From NCBI GenBank assembly GCA_907163375.1, contig CAJQUW010001646.1, positions 186,001 through 250,000 of the forward strand: a stretch of 64,000 nucleotides of DNA. The letters run 5' to 3'. Origin of the DNA: Prostheceraeus crozeri (taxonomy: Eukaryota > Platyhelminthes > Polycladida > Euryleptidae). Shown here in pieces: positions 41,546 to 52,271 of the stretch. The stretch's first letter is position 1. The number at the start of each line of letters is the position of its first letter. The notes beneath the pieces were generated by a model, which was not told where the DNA came from, ran no database searches, and saw only the letters and a list, made by a program, of their open reading frames with translations. The translations under genes were made by a program, and so were the position numbers.

Positions 41546-42018
41546 AGCGCCCCCCCCCTCGGGAGAGAGTCTTGGTCGACCGTCCAGGTTGACTTGGGCG
41601 GCCAACCAGGTTGCCAGATTTTGGAAATGGGTGAAAAACGACAGAGTTAACGGTGAATTTGGGATGTTTTGGGCTCTAGCGGCTAAACGGCAGCTCCAAT
41701 GGCAGATCTGAGACCAGATTTGGAATCAGCGTGAAATTCTGCATCGGTAGGGTGATTTCCAGCTCAATCGGCGAGAAAACATTTTTCAAAATTTTTCCGA
41801 AAAACGACAGAGTTAACGGCGAATTTGGGATGTTTTTGGGCTGTAGAGCCAAAACGAAGCATCGGATGGGAAAACGGAGGTCAGATTCGGATTCAGCGTC
41901 AAATTCTGCATCGAAATGGTGAATTTGCCAGCTCAATCGGACCTCTAGAATCGGTGATAGAAGCGTTTAAAGTTTTGGATGATTGAGATTACGTCATCAA
42001 CTGATCGCCACAAACTAT
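41546..42018. repeat. Polinton-2 TIR-type sequence
   Basis: C-run, then repeated phrases GAAAAACGACAGAGTTAACGG, GAATTTGGGATGTTTT, GGGAAAACGGAGGTCAGATT and CCAGCTCAATCGG, the vocabulary of the Polinton-1 TIR. It ends in GATCGCCACAAACTATAT, matching Polinton-1 near 16180-16210, where the LINE interrupts it. The outer end could not be matched to AGTAGTAATC, so it may be truncated or simply diverged. Confidence 0.7.
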
Positions 42019-42141
42019 ATAAGTAAGTAAGTAAGGTGTTTATTCATAAGAAATTGAAAATCATACAATTCATTTATAGTACATATAGAAAAGCGAAATA
42101 GATACAGAATGATGATTTCACGCAAAAGACACATAAGACAC

Positions 42142-44712
42142 TTATTTCAAACTATTTATAAGTGAGCACGCGTACGGAATAAAAGTGCGTTGTCGTCGTT
42201 CAGTTCTGCATTGAGGTAAACATAAATGTCCACTGTATATCAGTCTCTCAGGTATCAGATGATGAAGGGGATGATTTACATTTTGCTCACATTTTCTGAA
42301 ATAATTAATAGTAGCTCTCTTAAACACAAGTTCAATACTTTCAAAATCAGTACATTTACAACGAGATCCGCATATTAAAGAATGTGCTCTGTTTTGTAGA
42401 CTTTCAAACATCAACATGTGCTTAGCAAGTAGTCTTCCATAAATTGGACATCCATAGGTGAACAATGATACAATCAAGGACTTATATATAATTTTTAAAT
42501 CATGAACACTAAGTGTTTTTTAAGCACTCTTAAGATGTACAAGCGCTGAGATGCACGCTTCAAAACTGACAAAATCTGCTCGTCCCAAACAAGTTTCGCA
42601 TTAAGCACAAAGCCCAAAAGATGTAAAGATGTTCTATCAGTATATGTAGACGCTACATGAACATTACCACGAGAACAATCGTGATCTGCAGATCTTTTTA
42701 TGCATAGTTTCGAGCATTTTGAAAAATTCATGGAAAACCCCATATCAGAAAATACAGCCTCAAAAGCGGGTACGTCCGAAACAAAATTAGGTATTATTGG
42801 CTCAATTACATTGACGTCATCAGCGTACATTACAAATGTTGAGTTTATACATTTTGTTGAAAGGTAACCCATAAAAGCCGCAAACAGATAGGGCCCTAAC
42901 ACTGATCCCTGTGGGATACCCGAAATGACGTTAAACACAGGGCCTGATACATTGCATAAAGTGACAAATTGTTTACGGCCAGTCAGATAGGATTTCAACC
43001 ACGATAGGAAACCGTGATCGAAATCAGCACAGTTGAAATGATTCAACAACCGATTATGACTCAAAGTATCAAACGCTTTTGTTATATCAAGTGAGTATAA
43101 ATGCACAGCAGAAACCTCAGGAGAATCAAGAGACAAGGTCAAGTTGTCGACAACACTGATTACAGCACTGGTAGTGGATCCAAGAGGGCGAAAAGCATGT
43201 TGTTGTGGTCCATATAATGAAATGAGATCTCTCCTTACACGATCCAGTATTAACTGCTCAAACACTTTTGAGATAACCGAAAGAACAGATATGGGTCTGA
43301 AGTCACTTATCGTTGGTCTAGCTTTCTTCGGTATTGGAGAAATTTACTAATTTTAAACGCAGATGGAAACGTTTTTCAGCAATAGAACGATTGAATATTA
43401 TGGCCAGAGGTTTGCAAAGCCGTTCAGCACCTTCTCTCAAAATACGAGGAGGGATATTGTCGGGACCGGATGATTTCTTGTTGCTTAAGTTTAAGGAAAA
43501 CTTCATCTGCTGATATTACCCAATTAAAGTCTGCGTCGATGATTGGGTGTAAGGGAACATCATTGGGATTAAAGTTTGAATAAAATTCGCCAGATAGTGC
43601 CACAACGGTTTGTTCAATGCCATTATTCATATGAATCAAGTTGTCAATGCCACTTGTGCTGGACTTGTTACGGACCTCGTTTACCACATTCCATATGTGC
43701 TTGTTTGATTCACAGCTTTTATTAGCCCACATCTTCTTAGCCTTTATTATTTCAAGTTTCACCTTTTCCTTGTAGTGATGGAAAAGATCCCACTTTCTGG
43801 CTCTATATGCCTCCCACCTTCTGTTGATGAGCGATTTCAATAAAGGGGTAACCCAAGGTTTATCACGATTTGACATCACGACGTTTTCACGAGGGATAAA
43901 GTCCATAGCCGTATGCAGTAGCTGGTAGAAACGCATACACATGTCTTCGACGTTTACTTCCGAATTGAAAAGATAGTCAAAATCAATGGTGGACAAAAAA
44001 TTGTTAAACATAGCAATATTTGATGAACGATAGTCCCACACTAAAACAGACCGTTCGAAAACATTTACATCAAGCGGTGTTTTAGGGCTCAAGATTACAC
44101 AGTTGTGATCGGAGTTACTGATTGGCGGACCGATACGCGCTGAATCTTCATAAAGTACATCTAAATCTGGAGTTACCCAAATGTGGTCAAGAATAGAGAA
44201 CAGTCTCGTTGAGGGTACAACCTTATTAGTGAAGCTAAAATCAATAGAGAAAAAGTCAGTAGAGAAATCGTTGAAGTCGTCGCTGACAACAAACGATTGG
44301 TCAGGGTTGTTTTCTAACAAGCGGTCTAACTCACCAAAAACAATGAGATTAGACGATGACTTTCGACTGACAGTCCAGGAGGAATATATAATACAAAACA
44401 TATGATGTTACGCCTTGTCAAAGAAATAATCAAACATTCAATACACGAAGGTTTGTCGATACATGGGGCAATTACATAAGGCACGAACTCAGTTCGCACC
44501 CACGCACAAACACCTCCTCCTTTTTTACATACTCGGTCATCACGTAAAAGACTACAACCATCAATAGAAAATAGTGAGTCGTCAATGGCAGAATGAAGCC
44601 ATGATTCAGTCACAAAGATCAAATCAGGAAGGATCTCGGAAATGGTCAGACAAAACTCATCAAATTTATTAAAGATGGACCGTACATTTGAAAGAAAAGG
44701 TTTCGGGCGCAT
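42142..44712 (-). pseudogene. LINE ORF2: endonuclease and reverse transcriptase, broken
   Basis: Apurinic-type endonuclease: SNVRSIFNKFDEF, FVTESWLHSA, KKGGGVCAWV, VVSDDFND, SILDHIWVT and NSDHNCVI. Reverse transcriptase: NKKSSGPDNIPPRIL, QQHAFRPLGSTTSAV, SLDITKAFDTLSHNRLL, SGIPQGSVLGPYLF and the catalytic FVMYADDVN, then the thumb and a C-terminal LQNRAHSLICG. All main motifs are present, but the reading frame changes about four times between 44712 and 42142. Family placement (CR1/L2-like) is from motif style. Confidence 0.85.
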
Positions 44713-44776
44713 GCATTCGTTTCCACATTTTTATAACGAGAATGTTCGCATCTTGAAGTTGACGGAAGATGATGGC

Positions 44777-45484
44777 TTAAAACATTTCGCGAAAACCCAT
44801 AGTATTTCGAATAACCAGTTTCCCTCTAGAAATTATGACATCTTCGCCGTTCATTTTCCTTTCGCGAACCTCCTTCCTCAGTCTGAATTGAACCTCACGT
44901 TCTAGACGTGTTAGATCAGCTTTGACATAAAGTCTGGAGTACAGGGGAGATTCGCGAAGCAGTTTTGATACACGGAGCACTTCTATTCTCTGTTTCGGGT
45001 CCGTCAAAACAACCCTGAGTAACCGCTTATTGTCATTTCGAGGTCGCCCAATACGGGAAACCCTTTCAATACTTATTTCAGATTTACCAATAGTTCGAAA
45101 AACATCCTTACACTTTTGCAGGTCTTCCAGTGCACGTTCCGCAACAGACCCACTAGTAGGTTCAAGCAAACCTGAAATCATTATGTTGTTTTTTCTTATA
45201 TCTCTTTCTCTTAATTCATCACAAATCATCGATAGATCTTTACCAGTATCGCAATTTTTAACTTCATTGTACTTGGTTATCAGTTCGATGTTCTCGGATT
45301 CTAGCTTGCACACACGGGATGCAAGTGAAGATACGGTTGCCTTTAAAGATTCAATCTCTTGTTTAAGTGAAGCAATGATATCGTTTTTGAAAGTCTCGAA
45401 CATCGATTTCAATGCATCAATTGTGACTTCCGATTGTGAATTCCCTCTTGTCGTTCTCTTAGTTGGTGGGGTTTGTAGAGGCAT
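44777..45484 (-). CDS. LINE ORF1 protein
   Basis: 235 residues from the ATG of MPLQTPPTKR. A coiled coil (IIASLKQEIESLKATVSSLA) is followed by RERDIRKNNIMISGL, a central SIERVSRIGRPRNDNKRLLR, and a basic REVQFRLRKEVRERK end. This is the usual LINE ORF1 layout of trimerising coiled coil plus RRM-like RNA-binding domain. The frame is open. It ends 65 bases before the ORF2 frame, which then breaks. Confidence 0.75.
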   Translation of the reverse strand: MPLQTPPTKRTTRGNSQSEVTIDALKSMFETFKNDIIASLKQEIESLKATVSSLASRVCKLESENIELITKYNEVKNCDTGKDLSMICDELRERDIRKNNIMISGLLEPTSGSVAERALEDLQKCKDVFRTIGKSEISIERVSRIGRPRNDNKRLLRVVLTDPKQRIEVLRVSKLLRESPLYSRLYVKADLTRLEREVQFRLRKEVRERKMNGEDVIISRGKLVIRNTMGFREMF

Positions 45485-46094
45485 GTTATAACAAGATAGT
45501 GATAATGATAAGATTCGTTGCGATTCCACACACAACCGACGCAGTGATATAACGACACAGATCACGTGATGAAAAGTCGATATTCTGGATTTCTACGCGC
45601 AGGGGGACCTCTAGCAGACGCGTTAATAACAGCTGATTTAGAATCAACAGCTGACAATACCAGCCGGTTAGCAATCAATAAGAAAAGACGCCGAAGAGAA
45701 CAATGACACACTGATAGCGATGACGTAAGATAGACACACAATGTACTGGAGATGAGAGGCAGGGAGCAGAATTCAATGCGATTTGACAATAGAATCCAAC
45801 AAAATCCCAAATTAACGGCAAAAACGGCAGTAATGAGGATAACCAACGCAAGAAAAAGAAAGACCAGGGGAAAGCGATCCGAATGAGTGTAAAAATCAGG
45901 CGTAATGACCACAGGGACCACCAGAACCAACACAATAAACGTAAGATTCGATAGACAGCAGGAGCGCACAACCGACCAACACGATGCGTCCGTATATAAG
46001 CTGTGAACCGAATGAGACTTTTCATTAAGACGAGAGAGATTGTCAAAGGTAGGTCGTCTCTCTGAAGCTCCGATGATAGCATCGGACATTCCAA

Positions 46095-46330
46095 ATTTCA
46101 GAAACCGACTTAGAAAATTTCATTGCTGATATCAGCTAAGGCGTCAGACTTAAAAGTTAGCCAGGAGATGGCCTTAGTCTCCAGGCCATAAAAGACTCCA
46201 AAACTTTAAAGGCTTGTAACTTTGCTTCTACAAGTCCTTTTGACTTGATTCAAAAAGGATTCGATCGCTATTGATCAGACCCATATTTACAGAATACTTA
46301 TAAAATTTCATAAGTAGTACTAAATGCCGA
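46095..46330. repeat. sub-terminal block shared with Polinton-1
   Basis: Inverse counterpart of Polinton-1 15850-16100: TTTCATTGCTGATATCAGCT, CCATAAAAGACTCCAAAACT and TTGTAACTTTGCTTCTACAA are common to both. Confidence 0.8.
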
Positions 46331-46703
46331 AAAATTTAAATTCGCTATTTTTGGTCACTGAGCAGGCTACCTACATAAAGACACTAAAAGCTCAGGAAGA
46401 GACGTCAAAGTTGAAACTTGAACAACTCAAAATAACCTCACTGAAAACCAAAAGAAAGAGGAGAGACGAACAACGCTCCACCTTCCCGTCGTCAACAGCA
46501 GAATTGTCGACAATATCATAATTGAAAGTGAGGACCTGGACACCACATTTGAGTGCTACGATTGGGCGATGGCGGAGATGCGCTGCCTACACATCTCTAT
46601 CAAGCATGATGGTGACATTAAAGAATTGCGCCACCGCAAGCGGAAACTGCCGTCCAAATATCTTCCCCATCCACCGCCATCGAAGGTTCAACGAACCGAT
46701 TAG
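46324..46703 (+). pseudogene. small Polinton-2 gene, broken
   Basis: A lysine-rich first part (QEETSKLKLEQLKITSLKTK) is followed in another frame by IIIESEDLDTTFECYDWAMA, then a basic end with HRKRKLPSKYLP. The acidic-then-basic layout and codon pattern suggest a once-coding gene with about one break. No family is recognised. A histone-like hairpin follows about 90 bases after the end. Confidence 0.4.
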
Positions 46704-46795
46704 TTAATTTATGATAAGTTAATATCATCTCTATCACTTGAATCTAATTTCATCTATTTTCTTTCTATTTTCAGATGCGACGTGAACGAACCAAC

Positions 46796-46870
46796 GGTCT
46801 TTAAGAGGCCACCGTGGGGCAAAAAGTGATAGTACCTCCACGTGGTTTGCCCTGGACAGACTTCGGTCTG
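46796..46870 (+). promoter_or_regulatory. histone-like hairpin and a second UUCG hairpin
   Basis: GGTCTTTAAGAGGCC (46796-46810) followed by ACC parallels the Polinton-1 hairpin at 6588 (same GGTCTTTA start, one G-U pair here). CAGACTTCGGTCTG at 46857-46870 is a five-pair stem capped by TTCG, an exceptionally stable RNA tetraloop. AAATAAAA follows at about 46892. Confidence 0.45.
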
Positions 46871-46968
46871 ACTGAATCTATCATACAAATAAAAAATAAA
46901 ATCACAAAGTTGTATCTGCTATCAGTCAACTTCAACACTGCATGTTAAGGAGGATTTCGATATAATTC

Positions 46969-47102
46969 TTCCTGTTGGTGGGCGATCTCTCTTGAGACAG
47001 CGGATGATATCGTAGTGATAAGTGTGGCAAGGGAGTGTGTCATATTTTAGACCGAAGCCTCTGGGGCAACTCATGTTGGGCATTTGACACAGTTCTTAAC
47101 GT
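46969..47102 (-). repeat. shared RNA-like repeat, unit D
   Basis: On the minus strand it reads ACGTTAAGAACTG, CAAATGCCCAACATGAG, TTCGGTCTAAAATATGACAC, CTTGCCACACTTATCACTAC and ends with CGCCCACCAACAGGAAG. Nearly 90% identical to unit C of Polinton-1 by eye over the central part. Confidence 0.7.
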
Positions 47103-47368
47103 AGCACTTTGAACGCCAATCGGTTGAGTCTTAGCTATCTGCCACAGGTTACTTTTTAAATTCTCCATTGCGAACGTTATCTGAGAATGAGCCATGAGTT
47201 CTTTTAAGAACTGCCTCTATCATTGAGGCTAAATGATGAAGGGATGAAATGGGAGGTCACTCTTACGCCACACGTATACAAAATCACTTTCTATCTTCTC
47301 TAATAGTGCGATCTCTTTTGATAGAAAAGTAGACCGATAATAAATGTGATGATATTCACAACCATGTA

Positions 47369-48806
47369 CAGTTATGGCCAATGATTTCCGACCACCCATA
47401 TATTTCTAAGATAAAACGAGTTCAGAGTATTAGTTAACAAGTAGTATTTAAGTTATAAACAAAAACATGTGTAATTAACACATGGGAACAATTGAACTTA
47501 CATTTAAATGTCTTTGGTCAATTAAATTGCAAAATCTCAATGTTTCATAAAACAATTAATATTTAGTAGCAGTACCATGAGCCGCCAGAACAGCGTTGAT
47601 TCGACGTGGCATTGAATCTACAAGAGATTGGCAATACTCAGGAGTTATTTCATGGGTCCAGGCATGAAGAATAGCACCTTTGAGTTCTATCAGTGAGGAT
47701 GGATTGGATTTCGACACTTCTAACTTCAGCTTTTCCCAACAATTTTCTATCGGGTTTAAGTCTGGTGACGATCCTGGCCACGGGCTGAGTACTTCAATAT
47801 TATTACAATGAAGCCAAGATTTTACGGCACGGGACTGGTGGCATGGTGCACCGTCATGTTGGAACACATCGCAACTATGAAGTTCCATCCACAGTGGCAC
47901 CTTTTCTGCAATGATTTTCAAATATTCAGCCGAATTGACCGTCTTCCCTTGCTGTACAAAGTAAATACCTCCGCGACCAAATCCAGATATCGAACCCCAT
48001 ATCATGATTGACGGGCATTTTTTCACCGCTGGTACAGTAAACCTTGGATTGAAACGCTGATTTGAAGGACGTCGAACCAAGGCCCTGTGTGGTTGAAACT
48101 GCTTTATTTGTGTTTCGTCGCTGAAGAGTACTCTCCGCCATTGGTCAACTGTCCAGTCTTTGTGAGTTCTGCAGAAGATAAGGCGATCTTTGATATTCTT
48201 TCGAGATAGTCGAGGTTTTACAGCTGGACGGTAAGAGCGAAGACCTGCATCGATAAGGAGGCGCCGTCTGATGGTTCGAGTGCTGACTACCACATTTTCA
48301 GGTAATTGCGCTCTGATTTCAGAACTGGATATAGATGGATTCCTCACAGCAGCACGGCGAATCATGTTATCAGTTTGACGGCTGGTGATTCTTGTTTTGC
48401 CTGGTTGTTTTCTGGGAACTGTGGATCCAGTCTGCTTGATAACTTGGATAATATCATGGACTGTTGTCTTTGACAAATTTAATCTTACTGCGATCTGACG
48501 TTCACTCCATCCATCATCAAATAAAAGTTTGATATTAGCGCGAGCAGCAGGACTTGTAGGCATAATTACAATGAGACGCACAAATTAACTTTGGCAAACA
48601 ATTCTTGGAATTCGTGTAATTCTGAGAATTCCACCGATTTATACATACTCAATGGTGGTTGGCTGGTGCCTGATAGGTAAATCAACCAATTATAACTAAT
48701 ATAACGTATGTTTGTAGAAATAAAATAAGGTTGTCAGAATGAAAATAATAGTGGTCGGAAATCAATGGCCGTATCACTAGTGGTCGGAAATCATTGGCCA
48801 TAACTG
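47369..48806. mobile_element. Tc1-family DNA transposon, apparently whole
   Basis: 1,438 bases flanked by TA. Inverted ends start CAGTTATGGCCAATGATTTC on both sides, about 28 bases long. It contains a single open transposase frame. The right end carries a second, imperfect copy of the TIR (48751-48770). It sits in non-coding Polinton-2 sequence between unit D and the 48897 gene. Confidence 0.88.
47556..48563 (-). CDS. Tc1-type DDE transposase
   Basis: 335 residues from MPTSPAARAN; an upstream ATG in frame would add six residues. The N-terminal paired-like helix-turn-helix (DDGWSERQIAVRLNLSKTTV) is followed by a second HTH and a GKTRITSRQTD linker. The catalytic triad is visible: FSDETQI, FQHDGAPCHQS, and NPIENCWEKLK with 34 residues between the second Asp and the Glu (DD34E). 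SPDLNPIE is the usual Tc1 phrase. The frame is uninterrupted, so the enzyme could be active. It performs cut-and-paste transposition at TA sites. Confidence 0.93.
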   Translation of the reverse strand: MPTSPAARANIKLLFDDGWSERQIAVRLNLSKTTVHDIIQVIKQTGSTVPRKQPGKTRITSRQTDNMIRRAAVRNPSISSSEIRAQLPENVVVSTRTIRRRLLIDAGLRSYRPAVKPRLSRKNIKDRLIFCRTHKDWTVDQWRRVLFSDETQIKQFQPHRALVRRPSNQRFNPRFTVPAVKKCPSIMIWGSISGFGRGGIYFVQQGKTVNSAEYLKIIAEKVPLWMELHSCDVFQHDGAPCHQSRAVKSWLHCNNIEVLSPWPGSSPDLNPIENCWEKLKLEVSKSNPSSLIELKGAILHAWTHEITPEYCQSLVDSMPRRINAVLAAHGTATKY

Positions 48807-48896
48807 TATACAATTAACCCCCATATCTAAATTCTTCCCTTTATTTCAATTTCTAGATCAATACATTGCAAAACAAAGACATGTAGTTCTTTAGAC

Positions 48897-49172
48897 TTAT
48901 TTATCAAAGTTCAGTGGGATTGGTTTCAAGTCATTATAAATCTTGTAATATGCCACTCGCTTTGGAGCATCCGGCACTCTTCTGAGTCGCGTCGTCTTTG
49001 GTGTGAAGTCGCCCTCACTCCATGCAACTTGGCTGATGTCACTTTTGTCACCACTCTTCTCCTCGACATTGGCGATTTTGGGTTTATTGTCACTGCCCAC
49101 ATCCTCGTCCCATTCATCAACAACTTCGAAAATTTTGTAGAAAATATTCAAGGCTTCAGAAGAATTTGCCAT
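48897..49172 (-). CDS. small acidic/basic Polinton-2 protein
   Basis: 91 residues. The acidic N-terminal half (VVDEWDEDVGSD) is followed by WSEGDFTPKTTRLRRVPDAP and KRVAYYKIYNDL. No family is recognised. A diverged, broken copy of the TPKTTR.RRV.DAPKR motif lies head-to-head on the plus strand at 49376-49500, with about 200 bases between the two starts. Such a divergent pair may share one promoter. Confidence 0.5.
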   Translation of the reverse strand: MANSSEALNIFYKIFEVVDEWDEDVGSDNKPKIANVEEKSGDKSDISQVAWSEGDFTPKTTRLRRVPDAPKRVAYYKIYNDLKPIPLNFDK

Positions 49173-49375
49173 GCTAGACTATTCGATCGTATGATGTGAA
49201 TTACAAGGGCTGCAATCTTCTGATTTGTATAGGATATTCAACAATACTTTCCTCAACAGCCAATCAGAATCACTCTAATTTAGATAAAGACTGTTAAAGT
49301 CAGAAGATTGCACGATATGTCAATCTCAGCTAAAATGACAATTTTGTGATCGTCAATGAGAGCGATGAAGGCATG

Positions 49376-49500
49376 AGTAGTCAGGAGAGTGGTAACAAAA
49401 CTGTAAGAATTATCTGGACAGACGAAGAGTAGACACCGAAAACAACTCGTGAGAGAAGAGTGTCAGATGCTCCCAAACGATGAAGTATGCTTTGATTTTA
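49376..49500 (+). pseudogene. inverted, broken copy of the 48897-49172 gene
   Basis: Reading from the ATG of MSSQESGNKTVRIIWTDEE, the motif TPKTTRERRVSDAPKR follows, the same as in the minus-strand neighbour (TPKTTRLRRVPDAPKR). The copy is broken. Flanks between the two have no other similarity that I could see. Confidence 0.45.
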
Positions 49501-49711
49501 AATAAATCTAAAGAACCACATGTCACTACTTTTTGATATTTACCCTCAGTGATTGAGGTAGTATTTAGGAAAAATGATAGTGTCTAGCATCAGCTGCTAT
49601 AATTTATATTGCGCTGTCAAATGATTACATTTTCACTATGATGTTGATGACTACATTACCCAGAAATAAGTGAAAACAGACAGATATAGAAAATAAAACA
49701 TTTATTGGAAA

Positions 49712-50110
49712 TTACAAGTAGTTTAAAAGTTCTTCACTACTGATATTGTCCCACATCGATTCACAGTTACTACAGTCACATTTCAGTTGTCGCAGTCTTT
49801 CCTCCGCTGCAGCCAGCACACCAAAGACGTACTTCCATTCCACTTCGTTTCTGGGTAGGGACGATGGGCTGTACCATCTCCGTATGTCATGGAGAAGGCT
49901 GATGTCATCCTCCTTCGACACATCCTCCCTGTTATATAGTGGGTACTTCCACCTCACATACACCATTTCCATCTCCTCTTCCTCAGCCAGAGTCGGATAC
50001 TCCAAGCTTGGAATATCCTCCACTAATTTCTTCTTCTCCAACTTCACTTTCTTTGGAGCGGGAGGGCAAGTTGATGTGTCCACGGAGAGAGTTGCTGTTG
50101 GTGAATTCAT
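49712..50110 (-). CDS. orphan Polinton-2 protein
   Basis: 132 residues. The start MNSPTATLSVDTS leads into a nuclear-localisation-like PAPKKVKLEKKKL, then an acidic LAEEEEMEMVYVRW and a C-terminal helix with EVEWKYVFGVLAAAEERLRQ and a CDCSNCESMW cluster. An AATAAA signal lies just after the stop (minus strand, near 49700). It is transcribed away from the polymerase gene, with ~230 bases between the two starts. No family recognised. Confidence 0.5.
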   Translation of the reverse strand: MNSPTATLSVDTSTCPPAPKKVKLEKKKLVEDIPSLEYPTLAEEEEMEMVYVRWKYPLYNREDVSKEDDISLLHDIRRWYSPSSLPRNEVEWKYVFGVLAAAEERLRQLKCDCSNCESMWDNISSEELLNYL

Positions 50111-50165
50111 GACTTCAAATTGTATGCTATAAACTTGATTTCTTAGTGCTTAAGTACAAGTAAGT

Positions 50166-50216
50166 AGCCAATCAAATGAATAGCCAATGAATGCCGAGTA
50201 TGAGAGTATATAAAAG
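50166..50216 (+). promoter_or_regulatory. core promoter of the Polinton-2 polymerase gene
   Basis: Two CCAAT boxes (50168 and 50184) are followed by TATATAAAAG at 50207-50216, about 126 bases before the polymerase ATG. Same CCAAT-plus-TATAAAAG layout as upstream of the Polinton-1 polymerase. Confidence 0.65.
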
Positions 50217-52271
50217 GGGGGAAACAGACTTATTTTTCATTCTATATTTGATACGTATTGAAAATAAGTGAAGTCTCTATTTTGATAAACTATACAATTT
50301 TCTGACATTGAAGTATCATACTTAAACTTGATTCCGTTGAAATGGTAAGTTGAAGATTTCCTCACTCATCTCCCTCAAACGTTTGGCTAATAGCATCTTT
50401 CTCAATTTCAGGCATCTACTTCATTACCAAAACGCTCTCTTCTCAAGGAAACTTTAGAGCTGTTAAGTGAAGGTAGGTTGTAACAATAAACTATAACTTT
50501 AATATAAATGATAGAATGATTTCTCTTTCAGGTGATGTTAGTGCCAGCTCAAGCGGTCAGTCGCGGGAATCTAATGACCGGGAATGTGCTGATTGTGGTC
50601 ACATCTTTACAAGGAAGCGTGATCTCGCCCGACACATCAGACAACGTGTATGTCAACCCAAAACATCATCAATCTCCCGAGGTGAGGATGATTCTATTCA
50701 ACATGTCTCCTTTACTTGCGACTTTTGCACTCAATCTTTTGAAACACGTTTTGAATTATCTTCACATAGACTTCACCACACGCATACAAATGATAGTTAT
50801 AGTAACAGCACCTCCTCTATCCGTCTCACTGAAGTGTCGCTCAATAATGTAGTGAGAAATTACCATATGGAATCCTCAGAAACAATTGCTGATTTTCCGG
50901 AGTGGTTTCATCAAAATTCAATATCGATAGATGCGCTCTTTAGAAATTTAGACAACTTTAGAATAAAAGCGCTCATCTATCCTAAAATAAAATATGTTAA
51001 AGTTGACCATCATACTGTCGAAATAGTGCAGAGGTTGGAGTTTCACACACCCTCCTCTCCTACTAAAGAGGTAGCAGATAAAGAAGTATGGTTAAATTTT
51101 CACATTCAAGGGCTAAAATCAAATATTGATCAATTTAACGAGCGCGATAGTGGTCTGATTTTTGATGGTGTAGAATCTGCCATGTTTAAAATTACTCTAC
51201 TAGAAAATTACCGTGGACGAGGCTCCTTCAATCTTCCAACAGATAAGAAAGCAGTCATTCCTATAGATTGTGAATAGCAGTTTTAAGTATGCGGTTTATC
51301 CATTGTCCACTATCATGATGTACAGAACAACCGTTTCCGTAAAATCAAATATCATCAATGGGAGAATGAATTGAAATTTGATGACTGCAATAGTGAAGAT
51401 ATGAAATTGAAAGATATAGAGAAATTTGAAAAATTAAATGAAATTGAAATAGTTGTTCAAGTCTGGCAAAAAGGACTTAAAGGCGTACGCTACAACAAAC
51501 GTTCATCAACTTATGATCGTGTTGTCAACCTCTTGTTGGTATATGAGGATAGCAGTCAACAATGGCATTACTGCGGTATTCCAAATATTTATCGACTATA
51601 TTCCCACTTAACATCCAAAAGGGGGGAGCATTTCATATGTGACCGTTGTATGAGATCCTTCTGGTCAAAAGATAAATTTCAAACACATTATGAATGGTGT
51701 AAGCGAGGTAAATTGCAAATGGAACGCATGCCCAAAGATAAAATCTTTTCATATAGAGAGAATGGTAGTGAATTAAGTCCTCTTCGTGTCATCTATGCTG
51801 ACATCGAATGCTATACTGATGATAACATCCACAAGCCAGCAGCCATATTCTGTTATGAGGTATGGCATAATCATTTCCAAAATAAAAATAATAAAATGCA
51901 CGTCTGGCAAGGTGAGGATTGTATACACAAATTCTTGCAATTCCTGGAAAGTGCTAGTAAATTTCAACAAAAATGTTATAGTGAACTCCATCACAGATCA
52001 TTAAATATGACAGCAGATGATCAGGTAAAATTTGAAAGTGGTAAAGTCTGCTCAAAATGCAATAAAACGTTTGATGAGGGTAAAATTAAGAAAGTGCGCG
52101 ACCATGATCACATCACTGGTAAATTTAGAAACGCATTGTGTTCAAGATGCAATTTTTCTCTAAGAATGAAACGGCGCACTCTACCCGTAATTTTTCATAA
52201 CTTCAAAGGCTATGACAGCCATATGATAATAAAAGGGGGGTTAGGAAAAATGAAGGGGTGGTTGATGAATG

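Larger units (their letters stand above)
42019..46060 (-). mobile_element. CR1/L2-like LINE inserted in Polinton-2
   Basis: About 4.0 kb on the minus strand with ORF1, ORF2 and a 3' tail of CTTA repeats (TAAGTAAGTAAG at 42020-42035 on the plus strand). Polinton-2 sequence is split cleanly on either side: CACAAACTATAT before and GCTCCGATGATAGCATCGG after are adjacent-region phrases in Polinton-1. A 5' leader of ~500 bases precedes ORF1. ORF2 carries several frameshifts, so this copy is inactive. Confidence 0.8.

Noticed and set aside
45562-46089. 175-codon hydrophobic open frame on the minus strand
   Set aside because: It crosses the junction between Polinton-2 sequence and the LINE leader, so it cannot be an original gene; hydrophobic runs come from T-rich leader sequence.
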